From an uncultured Ruminococcus sp. (GTDB lineage: Bacteria > Bacillota > Clostridia > Oscillospirales > Ruminococcaceae): 11,492 nt of DNA. The notes beneath the pieces are model-generated. The model searched no databases and had not been told where the DNA came from. It saw nothing but the letters and a program-made list of their open reading frames with translations. Shown in pieces: positions 1-6,840 of this stretch (positions within the stretch are counted from its first letter, which is position 1; each line of letters opens with the position of its first letter). The translations under genes were made by a program, and so were the position numbers. The DNA is taken from positions 1 to 11,492 of the forward strand of contig NZ_CALDMP010000032.1 of NCBI RefSeq assembly GCF_937915125.1. Direction: 5' to 3'.

Positions 1-133
1 ATGAAACAAAAAGCGCAGTGAATACTTTGTGTATTCACGAGCATTTTTGTGAAATGTGACGGAAAAGATGCAAGCATATGACGTACAAAGCCGCTAGGCG
101 CTCTTTGTGCGGTATTGCCATAAATTCTATCCC
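1..133. repeat. IS-like or MITE-like repeat end, left copy
   Basis: Positions 68-119 match the reverse complement of 11441-11492 over 52 nt with two transitions. The inward tip is GGCAATACCGCACAAAG on the minus strand (103-119). Outside it lies a perfect hairpin at 18-38, with arms GTGAATAC and GTATTCAC around TTTGT. The sequence has no reading frame beyond a few codons. An insertion-sequence or MITE terminus extending left out of the window is my inference from the repetition and the sharp tip; I do not recognise the family. Confidence 0.5.
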
Positions 134-381
134 GTTGAAAACGTCCCACCGAGACGTTTTCAAAATCTAATTTACTAAAAAGGTTTACAAGGGGAAAGCG
201 GTCTTGTCCGCTTTCCCCTCGAAAAGCTGTCGCTTTTCTACCCCTTTTCTCCGCGCGCCGAAGTACGGCGCAGGGTGTTTCGCCGCCTGCGGGCGGCGAC
301 CAGGGACGCTGTCCCTGGACCCTGCCAAGGCTACTCGCCCTGGACCTCGCCAGCTGTACTCAGCTGGACCAGCAGTCTGGG
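134..381 (+). repeat. Multi-hairpin repeat, element 1
   Basis: First of five related elements. It begins GTTG followed by a 25-nt hairpin (137-161) with one C-A mismatch near its loop. It continues with the stem GGGGAAAGCGG/CCGCTTTCCCC, a GAAAAGC/GCTTTTC hairpin, a GCGCCG/CGGCGC hairpin, a TCGCCGCC/GGCGGCGA hairpin and a CCAGGGAC/GTCCCTGG hairpin. A decayed CCAaGGC/GCCcTGG stem and a CCAGCTG-type stem close it. It lies just downstream of rsmG, in the orientation opposite to that gene. No open frame in it resembles a protein. Confidence 0.85.
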
Positions 382-431
382 TTGCCCTATTCCCTATTAG
401 AGATGGGAAAGTGATTGTTCTCTTTTGGTGT

Positions 432-1139
432 TTAAAGCGGCTTCTTTTTGATTTTATCGCTTCTTCGGGGGTATTTTGCCGGCGTTGTTGTCTCTTTTTC
501 TACAACAATCAGCCGCCGCTCCCCTGCTTGCTCCAGGTTGTAGTTTTCCTCAGAAACTACCTTTCCCCCAAGCAGTGCAATAGCACTTTCCGCCGTTTCC
601 GCCGTTTCAGAGGGGCCTTTCATTGCCGCAAATCTGCCGCCCACTTTCACAAAAGGCAGACAATATTCCGTCAGCACCGGCAATGCCGCCACGGCACGTG
701 CTGTGGCAAAGTCAAACTGTTCCCGATACACCGGATCCTGAGCGCCATCCTCCGCTCTGGCATGTACACACCGCACATTCCCCAGCCCCATCAGTTCCGC
801 AGTATGTTCCAGAAACCCAATGCGCTTTTGCAGACTGTCCAGCAGCGTAATTTGCAGATCCGGGCGCAGAATTGCCAGCACCATCCCAGGAAAACCTGCC
901 CCTGTTCCCACGTCAATACAGCTTGCCCCCAGCGGCAGGGAGATTTTTTGCAGCAGCACTGCACTGTCCAGAAAATGCTTCGCCCAGACCTCTTCCGGCT
1001 CTGTAATGGCGGTGAGATTCATGTGGGCATTGGTTTCCACAAGTTCTTTTAGATAGGTGGAAAACTGTTGAAAATGGGTTTCACACAAGGGTAAATCCGC
1101 CCCGGCAAAGATTGCTTTTGCCTTTTCGTAAGTCATCAT
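432..1139 (-). CDS. rsmG: 16S rRNA (guanine-527-N7) methyltransferase RsmG (GidB)
   Basis: This SAM-dependent methyltransferase makes m7G527 in the 530 loop of 16S rRNA; in other bacteria its loss gives low-level streptomycin resistance. The 235-residue protein has family length. The GidB signature is visible: an N-terminal NLTAITEPEE stretch (41-50), the SAM-binding motif DVGTGAGFPG (76-85) and a downstream LLDSLQKR acidic strand. The start is the first of two consecutive ATG codons, about 10 nt after AGGAGG. Its ATGA overlaps the mnmG stop codon by 4 bp, so the two are almost certainly co-transcribed and translationally coupled. No strong intrinsic terminator follows; repeat element 1 begins about 50 bp downstream. 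Identification is firm. Confidence 0.97.
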   Translation of the reverse strand: MMTYEKAKAIFAGADLPLCETHFQQFSTYLKELVETNAHMNLTAITEPEEVWAKHFLDSAVLLQKISLPLGASCIDVGTGAGFPGMVLAILRPDLQITLLDSLQKRIGFLEHTAELMGLGNVRCVHARAEDGAQDPVYREQFDFATARAVAALPVLTEYCLPFVKVGGRFAAMKGPSETAETAESAIALLGGKVVSEENYNLEQAGERRLIVVEKETTTPAKYPRRSDKIKKKPL

Positions 1140-3019
1140 GTCCTGCTTCCCTCCTGATTTGCCGTATCCCAGACCATGAGCACGGAAATATCCGCCGGAG
1201 ATACGCCGGAAATACGGCTTGCCTGCCCCAGATTCTGGGGACGGTGGGCGTTCAGTTTCTCCGCCGCCTCCAACCGCAGCCCACGCACCGTGGTATAGTC
1301 CAGATTCTCCGGCAGCTTCATATTTTCCAGCTTTCGCATACGCTCGATCTGCGCCAGCTGCTTGCTGATATAGCCCTCATATTTGATCTGAATCTCCACC
1401 TGTTCCCCGATAACCGCCGGCAAAACCGGGCGCTCCGGGTCAAAGGGGGCGATCATGGCATAATTCAGCTGGGGACGGCGAATGAGATCCGCTGCCTTGC
1501 ATCCTGTGGATAGTGCTGCCGTGCCGTGTTCCTCCAGAAAAGCGTTCAGTTCCCCGGAAGGCGCCAGATTGGTCTTTTCCACACGCTTTCGCTCCTGTTC
1601 CACAAGGCGGTATTTTTCCACCATGGCACCATAGCGTTCCTTAGAAACCAGTCCCAGTTCATATCCCAAGGGCATCAGCCGCCAGTCTGCATTATCCTGA
1701 CGAAGAATCAGCCGGTATTCGCTGCGGGATGTCATCATACGATAGGGATCCTCGCAGCCCTTTGTGACCAGATCATCCACCAGTGTGCCAATATAAGAGG
1801 ACGCACGATCCAGCACAAAGGGCGCCTTTCCCTGCACCAGCAATGCCGCATTGATGCCGGCAATCAGCCCCTGGGCTGCCGCTTCTTCATAGCCGGAGCT
1901 GCCGTTGAACTGCCCTGCGCCGAACAAACCGCCGATTTTCTTGCTCTCCAGGCTGGCACGCAGTTCCGTGGGGTCGACACAGTCATACTCGATAGCATAC
2001 GCTGGGCGCATGATCTCTACATGCTCCAGCCCCTTGATGGTACGCAAAAATGCCAGCTGCACATCCTCCGGCAGGGATGAGGACATGCCCTGCAAATAGT
2101 ATTCCTCTGTCTCCAGTCCCATGGGTTCCACAAACAGCTGGTGCCGGGGTTTGTCCGCAAAGCGGACGATTTTTGTCTCAATGGACGGGCAATACCGAGG
2201 GCCGATGCCTTCGATCTGCCCGGAAAACATGGGCGAACGATGGAGATTTTCCCGGATAATACGGTGGGTCTCAGCGTTGGTGTAGGTGATATAGCAGGAA
2301 ACCTGATTGTGCATGGCTGCGGCATCGGAGCCAAAGGAAAAGGGTACGATATCCGCATCGCCGTCCTGCCGTTCTATGGCATCAAAGTCAATGCTCCGCC
2401 GATGGACACGGCAAGGCGTTCCCGTCTTGAAACGACGCATCCGCAACCCCAGCTGCTTCAGATTTTCCCCAAGGGGACGGCTGGGCAGGGCTGCATCGGG
2501 GCCGCTTTCGTAGGAAACCTCTCCCACGTGAATCCGTCCGTTCAGGTAGGTTCCTGTTGCCACTACCACAGCCGACACGTCATATTGTGCACCAAGGGAA
2601 GTGACAACGCCGCAGACTTTGTCGTCCTGCACCTGAATCTCGGCAATTTCCGCCTGTTTGATCTCCAGATTGGGTGTCTTTTCGCAGATTTGTTTCATGT
2701 AATTGTGATATTTCACCCGGTCCGCCTGCACACGGAGACTGTGAACAGCAGGGCCTTTTCCACGGTTGAGCATACGGCTCTGGAGAAAGCAGGCATCTGC
2801 TGCCCTGCCCATTTCGCCGCCAAGGGCGTCAATTTCCCGTACCAGATGGCCTTTTGCCGTGCCGCCGATAGACGGATTGCAAGGCATGTTAGCGATCTGG
2901 TCGAGGGATATGGTAAAGAGCACCGTCCGGCAGCCAAGCCGGGCTGAGGCAAGAGCAGCCTCCACGCCGGCATGGCCTGCGCCGATCACGGCAACTTCGT
3001 AATTTCCCATGTGATACAT
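1136..3019 (-). CDS. mnmG: tRNA uridine-5-carboxymethylaminomethyl modification enzyme MnmG (GidA)
   Basis: FAD-dependent partner of MnmE. The MnmE-MnmG complex installs aminomethyl or carboxymethylaminomethyl groups at C5 of wobble U34 in tRNAs reading NNA/NNG codons. The 627-residue length is typical. The N-terminal dinucleotide-binding motif GAGHAG is at 13-18, CNPSIGG at 47-53 and the conserved cysteine of RYCPSIETK at 277. The C-terminal GidA-associated domain includes YEGYISKQ and a late SRISGVSP segment. The chosen ATG lies 8 nt after AAGGAG; a second ATG three codons later is less well spaced. A perfect parS site sits 27 bp upstream of the start. The gene overlaps rsmG by 4 bp but is 625 bp from mnmE, so it may have its own promoter; I could not identify a convincing one. 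Confidence 0.98.
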   Translation of the reverse strand: MYHMGNYEVAVIGAGHAGVEAALASARLGCRTVLFTISLDQIANMPCNPSIGGTAKGHLVREIDALGGEMGRAADACFLQSRMLNRGKGPAVHSLRVQADRVKYHNYMKQICEKTPNLEIKQAEIAEIQVQDDKVCGVVTSLGAQYDVSAVVVATGTYLNGRIHVGEVSYESGPDAALPSRPLGENLKQLGLRMRRFKTGTPCRVHRRSIDFDAIERQDGDADIVPFSFGSDAAAMHNQVSCYITYTNAETHRIIRENLHRSPMFSGQIEGIGPRYCPSIETKIVRFADKPRHQLFVEPMGLETEEYYLQGMSSSLPEDVQLAFLRTIKGLEHVEIMRPAYAIEYDCVDPTELRASLESKKIGGLFGAGQFNGSSGYEEAAAQGLIAGINAALLVQGKAPFVLDRASSYIGTLVDDLVTKGCEDPYRMMTSRSEYRLILRQDNADWRLMPLGYELGLVSKERYGAMVEKYRLVEQERKRVEKTNLAPSGELNAFLEEHGTAALSTGCKAADLIRRPQLNYAMIAPFDPERPVLPAVIGEQVEIQIKYEGYISKQLAQIERMRKLENMKLPENLDYTTVRGLRLEAAEKLNAHRPQNLGQASRISGVSPADISVLMVWDTANQEGSRT

Positions 3020-3045
3020 GTTGATAACTCCTTCGAATTGATAGA

Positions 3046-3061
3046 TGTTTCACGTGAAACA
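3046..3061. other. parS: parS site 1 (ParB/Spo0J binding site)
   Basis: The 16-bp palindrome TGTTTCACGTGAAACA matches the Bacillus subtilis parS consensus exactly. Chromosomal ParB (Spo0J) binds such sites, spreads from them and loads SMC near the origin. The site lies between element 2 and the mnmG ribosome binding site, so bound ParB would cover the likely mnmG promoter/leader region. The parA and parB genes are not in this window. Confidence 0.96.
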
Positions 3062-3100
3062 AAAATGAGAACAGCCAAGGAAAAGCTACGTAGTAAGGCT

Positions 3101-3354
3101 CCCCAGACTGCTGGTCCAGCTGAGCCCAGCTGGCGCAGGTCCAGGGCTGCGGAAGCCCTGGCAGAGTCCAGGGACAGCGTCCCTGGTCGCCGCCCGCAGG
3201 CGGCGAAATACCCCGGCGCATTCTTTTGCGCCGCGGAGAAAAGGGGTGAGAAAAGCGGTAGCTTTTCGAGGGGAAAGCGAACAAGACCGCCCCGCCTTGT
3301 GTCCACTTTTCTACAAGTGTTATTTTGTAAACGTTCCGGTGGAACGTTTACAAC
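3101..3354 (-). repeat. Multi-hairpin repeat, element 2 (mixed subtype)
   Basis: Minus-strand copy of the five-member family, between mnmG and mnmE. Read on the minus strand, hairpin 1 has arms GTAAACGTTCC and GGAACGTTTAC around ACC. Relative to the other copies two base pairs are changed on both sides, so pairing is kept. The second hairpin is unlike the rest: its left arm is the GGCGGGGCG type and its right arm the CGCTTTCCCC type, so it pairs poorly. The extra CCAGGGAC/GTCCCTGG hairpin is present, as in element 1. Confidence 0.85.
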
Positions 3355-3644
3355 GGATTTTCTTACAATATTATCCTGAATGTCACAAAAGAAAATGGCG
3401 CCGGCGAATTCGCTCGTTTCACTCGCTGTTCGCCTGGGTACGCATCGCCGCTGTTGCCTTTACTGTGTTCGTTTTGTGGTAATTCTGAATTTTCGGAACA
3501 GAAATTTCTACCTTTATTTTTTGACGGCGATGCGTTTGCTGTTCTGAATTGTACTTTGCTTGTCAGGTGTTTCTTCCTTTTTTCTTTGCTGAAAAGAAAA
3601 AAGGAAGCGAAAAAAGAAAAGAGTTCTCGCTGTGCTCGTGTGGA
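3355..3644. other. Non-coding stretch downstream of mnmE with inverted repeats
   Basis: No plausible gene is visible on either strand. The stretch holds an 11-bp inverted repeat (ACGCATCGCCG at 3440-3450 with its complement at 3525-3535). It also has a TTCTGAATT direct repeat (3483 and 3542), a GGCGAA...TTCGCC inverted pair near 3403-3434, and a 14-bp perfect A/T-rich hairpin at 3574-3606. Composition is biased to T on the plus strand and differs from the flanking genes. Function is unknown; it could include a transcript end for mnmE. Confidence 0.5.
3574..3606 (-). terminator. Possible mnmE terminator (A/T-rich hairpin)
   Basis: A perfect 14-bp inverted repeat, arms TTCCTTTTTTCTTT and AAAGAAAAAAGGAA around the five-base loop GCTGA. 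It lies 39 bp past the mnmE stop codon. The stem contains only four G-C pairs and no U-tract follows it on the minus strand, so it is not a classical intrinsic terminator. Its position just beyond mnmE is the main reason for the tentative call. Confidence 0.3.
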
Positions 3645-5009
3645 TTATTTGCCTACGCAGAAGCGTGAGAATACGTCGTTGACGACAGCTTCGGAGACTC
3701 GCTCGCCTGTCAGCGTCAAAAGCGCATCCGCTGCCTCTTCCAGCAGCACCGTCACGCCGTCCAGCATTTCCCCATCATCCAATGCCTCCAGTGCCTGCAA
3801 TATCTGCGCCTTCGCCGTCTCCAGACACTGCTTCTGCCGTGCATTCGCCACAATCCCCAGTTCCGGTGTCACCTTCGCCTGATAGAACATTTCCTCCACC
3901 GTTTTCCGCAGTTCTTCCAGTCCATCTCCAGCCTTTGCCGCCATGAAAATCACATGCCCGAACCGTTCCTGTAACGTCCGGATATCCAGCCTTGTCTCCT
4001 GGTCAGACTTATTCACAATGGCAATCACCGGCTTCTCCGGCAACTGCTCCAGCATCCGCAGATCGTCCCCATCCAAGGGTCTTGTGGTATCAAACACCGC
4101 TAGTATCAGATCCGCCGCCTGCAATCGCTTCTCTGCAATCTGCACGCCCATCTGTTCAATGACATCCTCCGTTTCCCGGAGCCCAGCCGTATCCGACAGC
4201 CTCAGCGTCACATTCCCCAGCCGTATCTGCTCCTCTACCACATCCCGGGTTGTCCCGGCAATTTCTGTGACAATACTTCGCTGACTGCCTGTCAGCAGAT
4301 TAAAGAGGGTGGATTTTCCAACGTTCGGTTTCCCCACAATTACCGCCGATACGCCGGATTGCAGAATACGCCCGTAATCATAAGTGGCAAGAGTATCCTC
4401 TAGCTGCGCCAGAACAGGCGCAAGGGCTTCTCTCAGGCTCTCCGGAGTCACAGCCGGAATTTCATCCTCCGGATAATCCGCCCATGCCGCAAGATCCCCC
4501 AGACTGCGGACAATGCCCTGGGTAATCTGCTGCACCCGGTGATACAGGGCACCGTTCTGCTGGGCGTGGGCGAATTCCAGCTCCCGTTTTCCGGCAGCGC
4601 CAATGACGTCCATGACCGCTTCTGCCTGGGTGAGGGTCATTTTCCCGGCGAGAAACGCCCGTCTGGTGAATTCTCCCGGCTGCGCCGGAACTGCACCGGC
4701 GTGGAGTACTGCACGGAGCAGCTGTTCTGTCACATAAATGCCCCCGTGGCAGGATAATTCCGCTACGTCCTCGCCAGTGTAGCTGTGGGGTGCACGAAAA
4801 ACGGTGAGAATGCCGTCATCCATTTCCCTGCCCTGTTCGTCCAGAAATGTGCCGTAAGCGCAGGTATAACCCTGCATTTCCGCCGGATTTTTTCCGGAAA
4901 CACTGCGGAAACATGCCCCGGCAATGGCGAGGGCATCCTCACCGGAAATGCGAATGACGGCAATGCCGCCGGCAGCGTGGGGGGTCGCAATGGCTGCAAT
5001 GGTATCCAT
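3645..5009 (-). CDS. mnmE: tRNA modification GTPase MnmE (TrmE, ThdF)
   Basis: This GTPase works with MnmG to modify C5 of wobble U34, using a tetrahydrofolate-derived one-carbon unit. The 454-residue protein has family length. It has an N-terminal folate-binding domain (MDTIAAIATP, RISGEDAL), a helical domain and an inserted G domain. Visible G motifs are GKPNVGKS (226-233), GTTRD (252-256), DTAG (273-276) and NKSD (333-336). The C-terminal CVGK (451-454) is the family's C(I/L/V)GK motif carrying the catalytic cysteine. The ATG follows AAAAGGAGG with good spacing. The frame stays open for 115 codons upstream, but that part runs through repeat element 3 and is not coding. The gene is separated from jag by 762 bp and from mnmG by 625 bp of repeat-rich DNA, so it may be a single-gene transcript. 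Confidence 0.98.
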   Translation of the reverse strand: MDTIAAIATPHAAGGIAVIRISGEDALAIAGACFRSVSGKNPAEMQGYTCAYGTFLDEQGREMDDGILTVFRAPHSYTGEDVAELSCHGGIYVTEQLLRAVLHAGAVPAQPGEFTRRAFLAGKMTLTQAEAVMDVIGAAGKRELEFAHAQQNGALYHRVQQITQGIVRSLGDLAAWADYPEDEIPAVTPESLREALAPVLAQLEDTLATYDYGRILQSGVSAVIVGKPNVGKSTLFNLLTGSQRSIVTEIAGTTRDVVEEQIRLGNVTLRLSDTAGLRETEDVIEQMGVQIAEKRLQAADLILAVFDTTRPLDGDDLRMLEQLPEKPVIAIVNKSDQETRLDIRTLQERFGHVIFMAAKAGDGLEELRKTVEEMFYQAKVTPELGIVANARQKQCLETAKAQILQALEALDDGEMLDGVTVLLEEAADALLTLTGERVSEAVVNDVFSRFCVGK

Positions 5010-5084
5010 AGGATTCCTCCTTTTCAAATCTATCTCAAATAAACAAAAATCAAAGCCAGTCTGTTTACCGCCAAGTAAAGGCAG
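5010..5084. other. mnmE leader region
   Basis: A 75-bp A/T-rich stretch between element 3 and the mnmE start, with the AAAAGGAGG ribosome binding site next to the ATG. If mnmE has its own promoter and it is not inside the repeat, it should be here. The candidates I could align (for example TTGGCG or TTGATT with poor -10 partners) are too weak to call. Confidence 0.35.
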
Positions 5085-5311
5085 CCCCATCAAGCTGGTC
5101 CAGCTGAGCACAGCTGGCGCAGGTCCAGGGCTGCGGAAGCCCTGGTCGCCGCCGCAGCGGCGAAACACCCCGGCGCATTCTTTTGCGCCGCGGAGAGGGT
5201 GGTGAGAAAAAGCGATAGCTTTTTCGAGGCGGGGCGAACAAGACCGCCCCGCCTTGTGAAACCATTTCTGTAAGTTAAGCCTTGTAAACGTCCCGGTGGG
5301 ACGTTTACAAC
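5085..5311 (-). repeat. Multi-hairpin repeat, element 3
   Basis: Minus-strand copy immediately upstream of mnmE. Hairpin 1 has arms GTAAACGTCCC and GGGACGTTTAC around ACC. The second stem is the GGCGGGGCG/CGCCCCGCC subtype with a TCTTG loop. A GGCGCA/TGCGCC hairpin, a shortened 7-bp TCGCCGC/GCGGCGA hairpin, CCAGGGCT/AGCCCTGG and CCAGCTG/CAGCTGG follow. The optional hairpin found in elements 1, 2 and 4 is missing. It stands head to head with element 4, 27 bp away. Confidence 0.87.
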
Positions 5312-5338
5312 ACAATAAGTTTTCTGCCCGCAAGTTCC

Positions 5339-5592
5339 GTTGAAAACGTCCCACCGGGACGTTTTCAAAATTTCACTTATTAGAAAGGGTTTACAAGGGG
5401 AAAGCGGTCTTGTCCGCTTTCCCCTCGAAAAGCTGTCGCTTTTCTCACCCCTTTTCTCCGCGGCGCAAAAGTATGCGCCGGGGTGTTTCGCCGTCTGCGG
5501 ACGGCGACAAGGGGCTTTGCCCCTTGACCCCACCAGGGCTTCCGCAGCCCTGGACCTGCGCCAGCTGTGCTCAGCTGGACCAGCAGACTGAG
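5339..5592 (+). repeat. Multi-hairpin repeat, element 4
   Basis: The best-preserved copy, with eight hairpins in a row: 5342-5366, 5397-5424, 5427-5444, 5462-5479, 5488-5507, 5508-5526, 5533-5553 and 5561-5578. All stems are perfect and 6-11 bp long. Its fifth stem (TCGCCGTC/GACGGCGA) and sixth stem (CAAGGGGC/GCCCCTTG) differ from the other copies on both arms, keeping the pairing. Together with element 3 it forms an imperfect inverted repeat of about 510 bp between jag and mnmE. Confidence 0.87.
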
Positions 5593-5703
5593 CTACCTTT
5601 TTGAAAACGGGTAGAAAACATTTTTAGATGTGACTTGATATTACATTTGCGCAGTATTCTTGCGAGTTTGGGAAGTGCGTTTCCCTGATAAAATACACCA
5701 TAT

Positions 5704-5736
5704 TCCAAAAAACGGGCTGCGTGTAACAGCCCGTTT
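5704..5736 (-). terminator. Intrinsic terminator of the rnpA-yidD-yidC-jag transcript
   Basis: On the minus strand the arms AAACGGGCTG and CAGCCCGTTT form a perfect 10-bp stem around a 7-base loop, and six T residues follow at the base of the stem. It begins 36 bp past the jag stop codon, with parS site 2 in between. This is a textbook Rho-independent terminator, and it separates jag from mnmE. Confidence 0.9.
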
Positions 5737-5751
5737 CTGTAGATATTCCGC

Positions 5752-5767
5752 TGTTTCACGTGAAACA
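5752..5767. other. parS: parS site 2 (ParB/Spo0J binding site)
   Basis: A second perfect copy of TGTTTCACGTGAAACA, four bases past the jag stop codon and before its terminator. Two identical 16-bp sites 2.7 kb apart beside dnaA fit the origin-proximal parS clusters of Bacillota. Confidence 0.96.
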
Positions 5768-5771
5768 ACTC

Positions 5772-6764
5772 TTAAAACTCGATTTTTCCATACAGCCCGG
5801 CGTTCAGTTCATCCTCCGGCTTGGGCTTCTTATAATCCCGTTCAAAGCTGGTTTTCACGGAATCCAGATTGGTACGCTTGAACTCCTCCGGCTGGCGTTC
5901 CCGATAGGGACGCTTGCCCCCACGGTTCTGACCGCCCTTGCCGCCGCGGTTTCCGCCGCTGCGCTTGCCGTTAACGGAAGAAACCACCACTTTCCGGTAG
6001 GGATCCTCTCCCACGCTCCGGGAAGTCACGCCCTCGATCTCCGAGATCCGGCTGTGAATGATCCGGCGCTCGTAGGGATTCATGGGCTCCAGCGTAGTAG
6101 AACGACCGGTACGAAGTACCCCACGTGCGATCTTGTCCGCCAGCTGTTCCAGGGTCTTGCGGCGCTTTTCCCGATAGCCGTTGCTGTCCAGGAGCAGACG
6201 GCTATAGTCCTCGCTGTCTTTATTCACCAGAATTGATGCCAGATACTGGATAGAATCCAATGTTTCACCGCGTCTGCCAATAATGGTACCACTCTTGGAC
6301 TGGCTGCGCAGTTCCATACGGATGCCGTTTTCGGTACGCATGGTGGTAATGGTCACTTCAATGCCCATTGCCTGGTAGATATCTGCAATATACTGCCGTG
6401 CACGGAGCAGATTCGGGGTCATTTCCTCTTCTGTGAGAATGGTCTCAATTGCCTCGGACTCCATACCTCTTGTGGCGGGATCACCCTGAGAAATCACAAT
6501 TTCCTCTACAGAAGCCACTGCCTCCTGTACCGCAGACTTTTCCGAAACCTCCGGTTTCGCTGCCGGTGCGGGAGCGGGTGCTTCTTCCGGCTCTGCAGGC
6601 TCGTACACTGCCTCAACCTGTGCCTCACGCTTTATTTTGCCGAACAGAGATTTTTTCGGCTCTTCCAGGATCCGAAATACGATCTGATCCTGTGACACGC
6701 CGAACTTTTCGGATGCCATCTGCTTTGCCTCTTCGATACTTTTCGCAGTGAAGATTTCTTTCAT
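5772..6764 (-). CDS. khpB: RNA-binding protein KhpB (Jag)
   Basis: Single-strand nucleic acid-binding protein of the Jag family (also called EloR). In streptococci and relatives it pairs with KhpA and affects cell elongation and mRNA control. The 330-residue product shows all three domains. They are an N-terminal Jag_N domain (about 1-52, ending in KKSLFGKIKREAQVEA), an acidic/Ala-Pro linker (about 55-110), a KH domain with the GRRG loop (163-166) and an R3H domain with the R-xxx-H pair at 233/237. A Gly/Arg-rich tail around 264-290 is probably disordered. I start at the ATG preceded by AAAGGG and not at an in-frame ATG 12 codons earlier, because MKEIFTAKS is the usual Jag N terminus. It lies 76 bp after yidC and is probably in the same transcript. 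Confidence 0.94.
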   Translation of the reverse strand: MKEIFTAKSIEEAKQMASEKFGVSQDQIVFRILEEPKKSLFGKIKREAQVEAVYEPAEPEEAPAPAPAAKPEVSEKSAVQEAVASVEEIVISQGDPATRGMESEAIETILTEEEMTPNLLRARQYIADIYQAMGIEVTITTMRTENGIRMELRSQSKSGTIIGRRGETLDSIQYLASILVNKDSEDYSRLLLDSNGYREKRRKTLEQLADKIARGVLRTGRSTTLEPMNPYERRIIHSRISEIEGVTSRSVGEDPYRKVVVSSVNGKRSGGNRGGKGGQNRGGKRPYRERQPEEFKRTNLDSVKTSFERDYKKPKPEDELNAGLYGKIEF

Positions 6765-6840
6765 AACCTGTTCATCCCTTTCTATTCTGTGGGACTTCAT
6801 TCCCTGTCTCTTTTTTCATGCATTTGTAATAGACTTTTTC

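Noticed and set aside
204..1052. 282-codon plus-strand open frame across element 1 and rsmG
   Set aside because: It runs antisense to the clear rsmG gene and through a hairpin repeat. The protein is Cys/Arg/Pro-rich with no family features, as expected of a shadow frame.
2141..2947. 268-codon plus-strand open frame opposite mnmG
   Set aside because: It is fully antisense to mnmG, which shows all family motifs; no ribosome binding site or recognisable domain was seen.
5010..5354. N-terminal extension of mnmE by 115 codons
   Set aside because: The extension translates the hairpin repeat. The internal ATG has AAAAGGAGG and begins the canonical MnmE N terminus.
134..5592. CRISPR array as an explanation for the repeats
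   Set aside because: The units are about 250 bp, dispersed between genes and in both orientations, without short repeats alternating with unique spacers.
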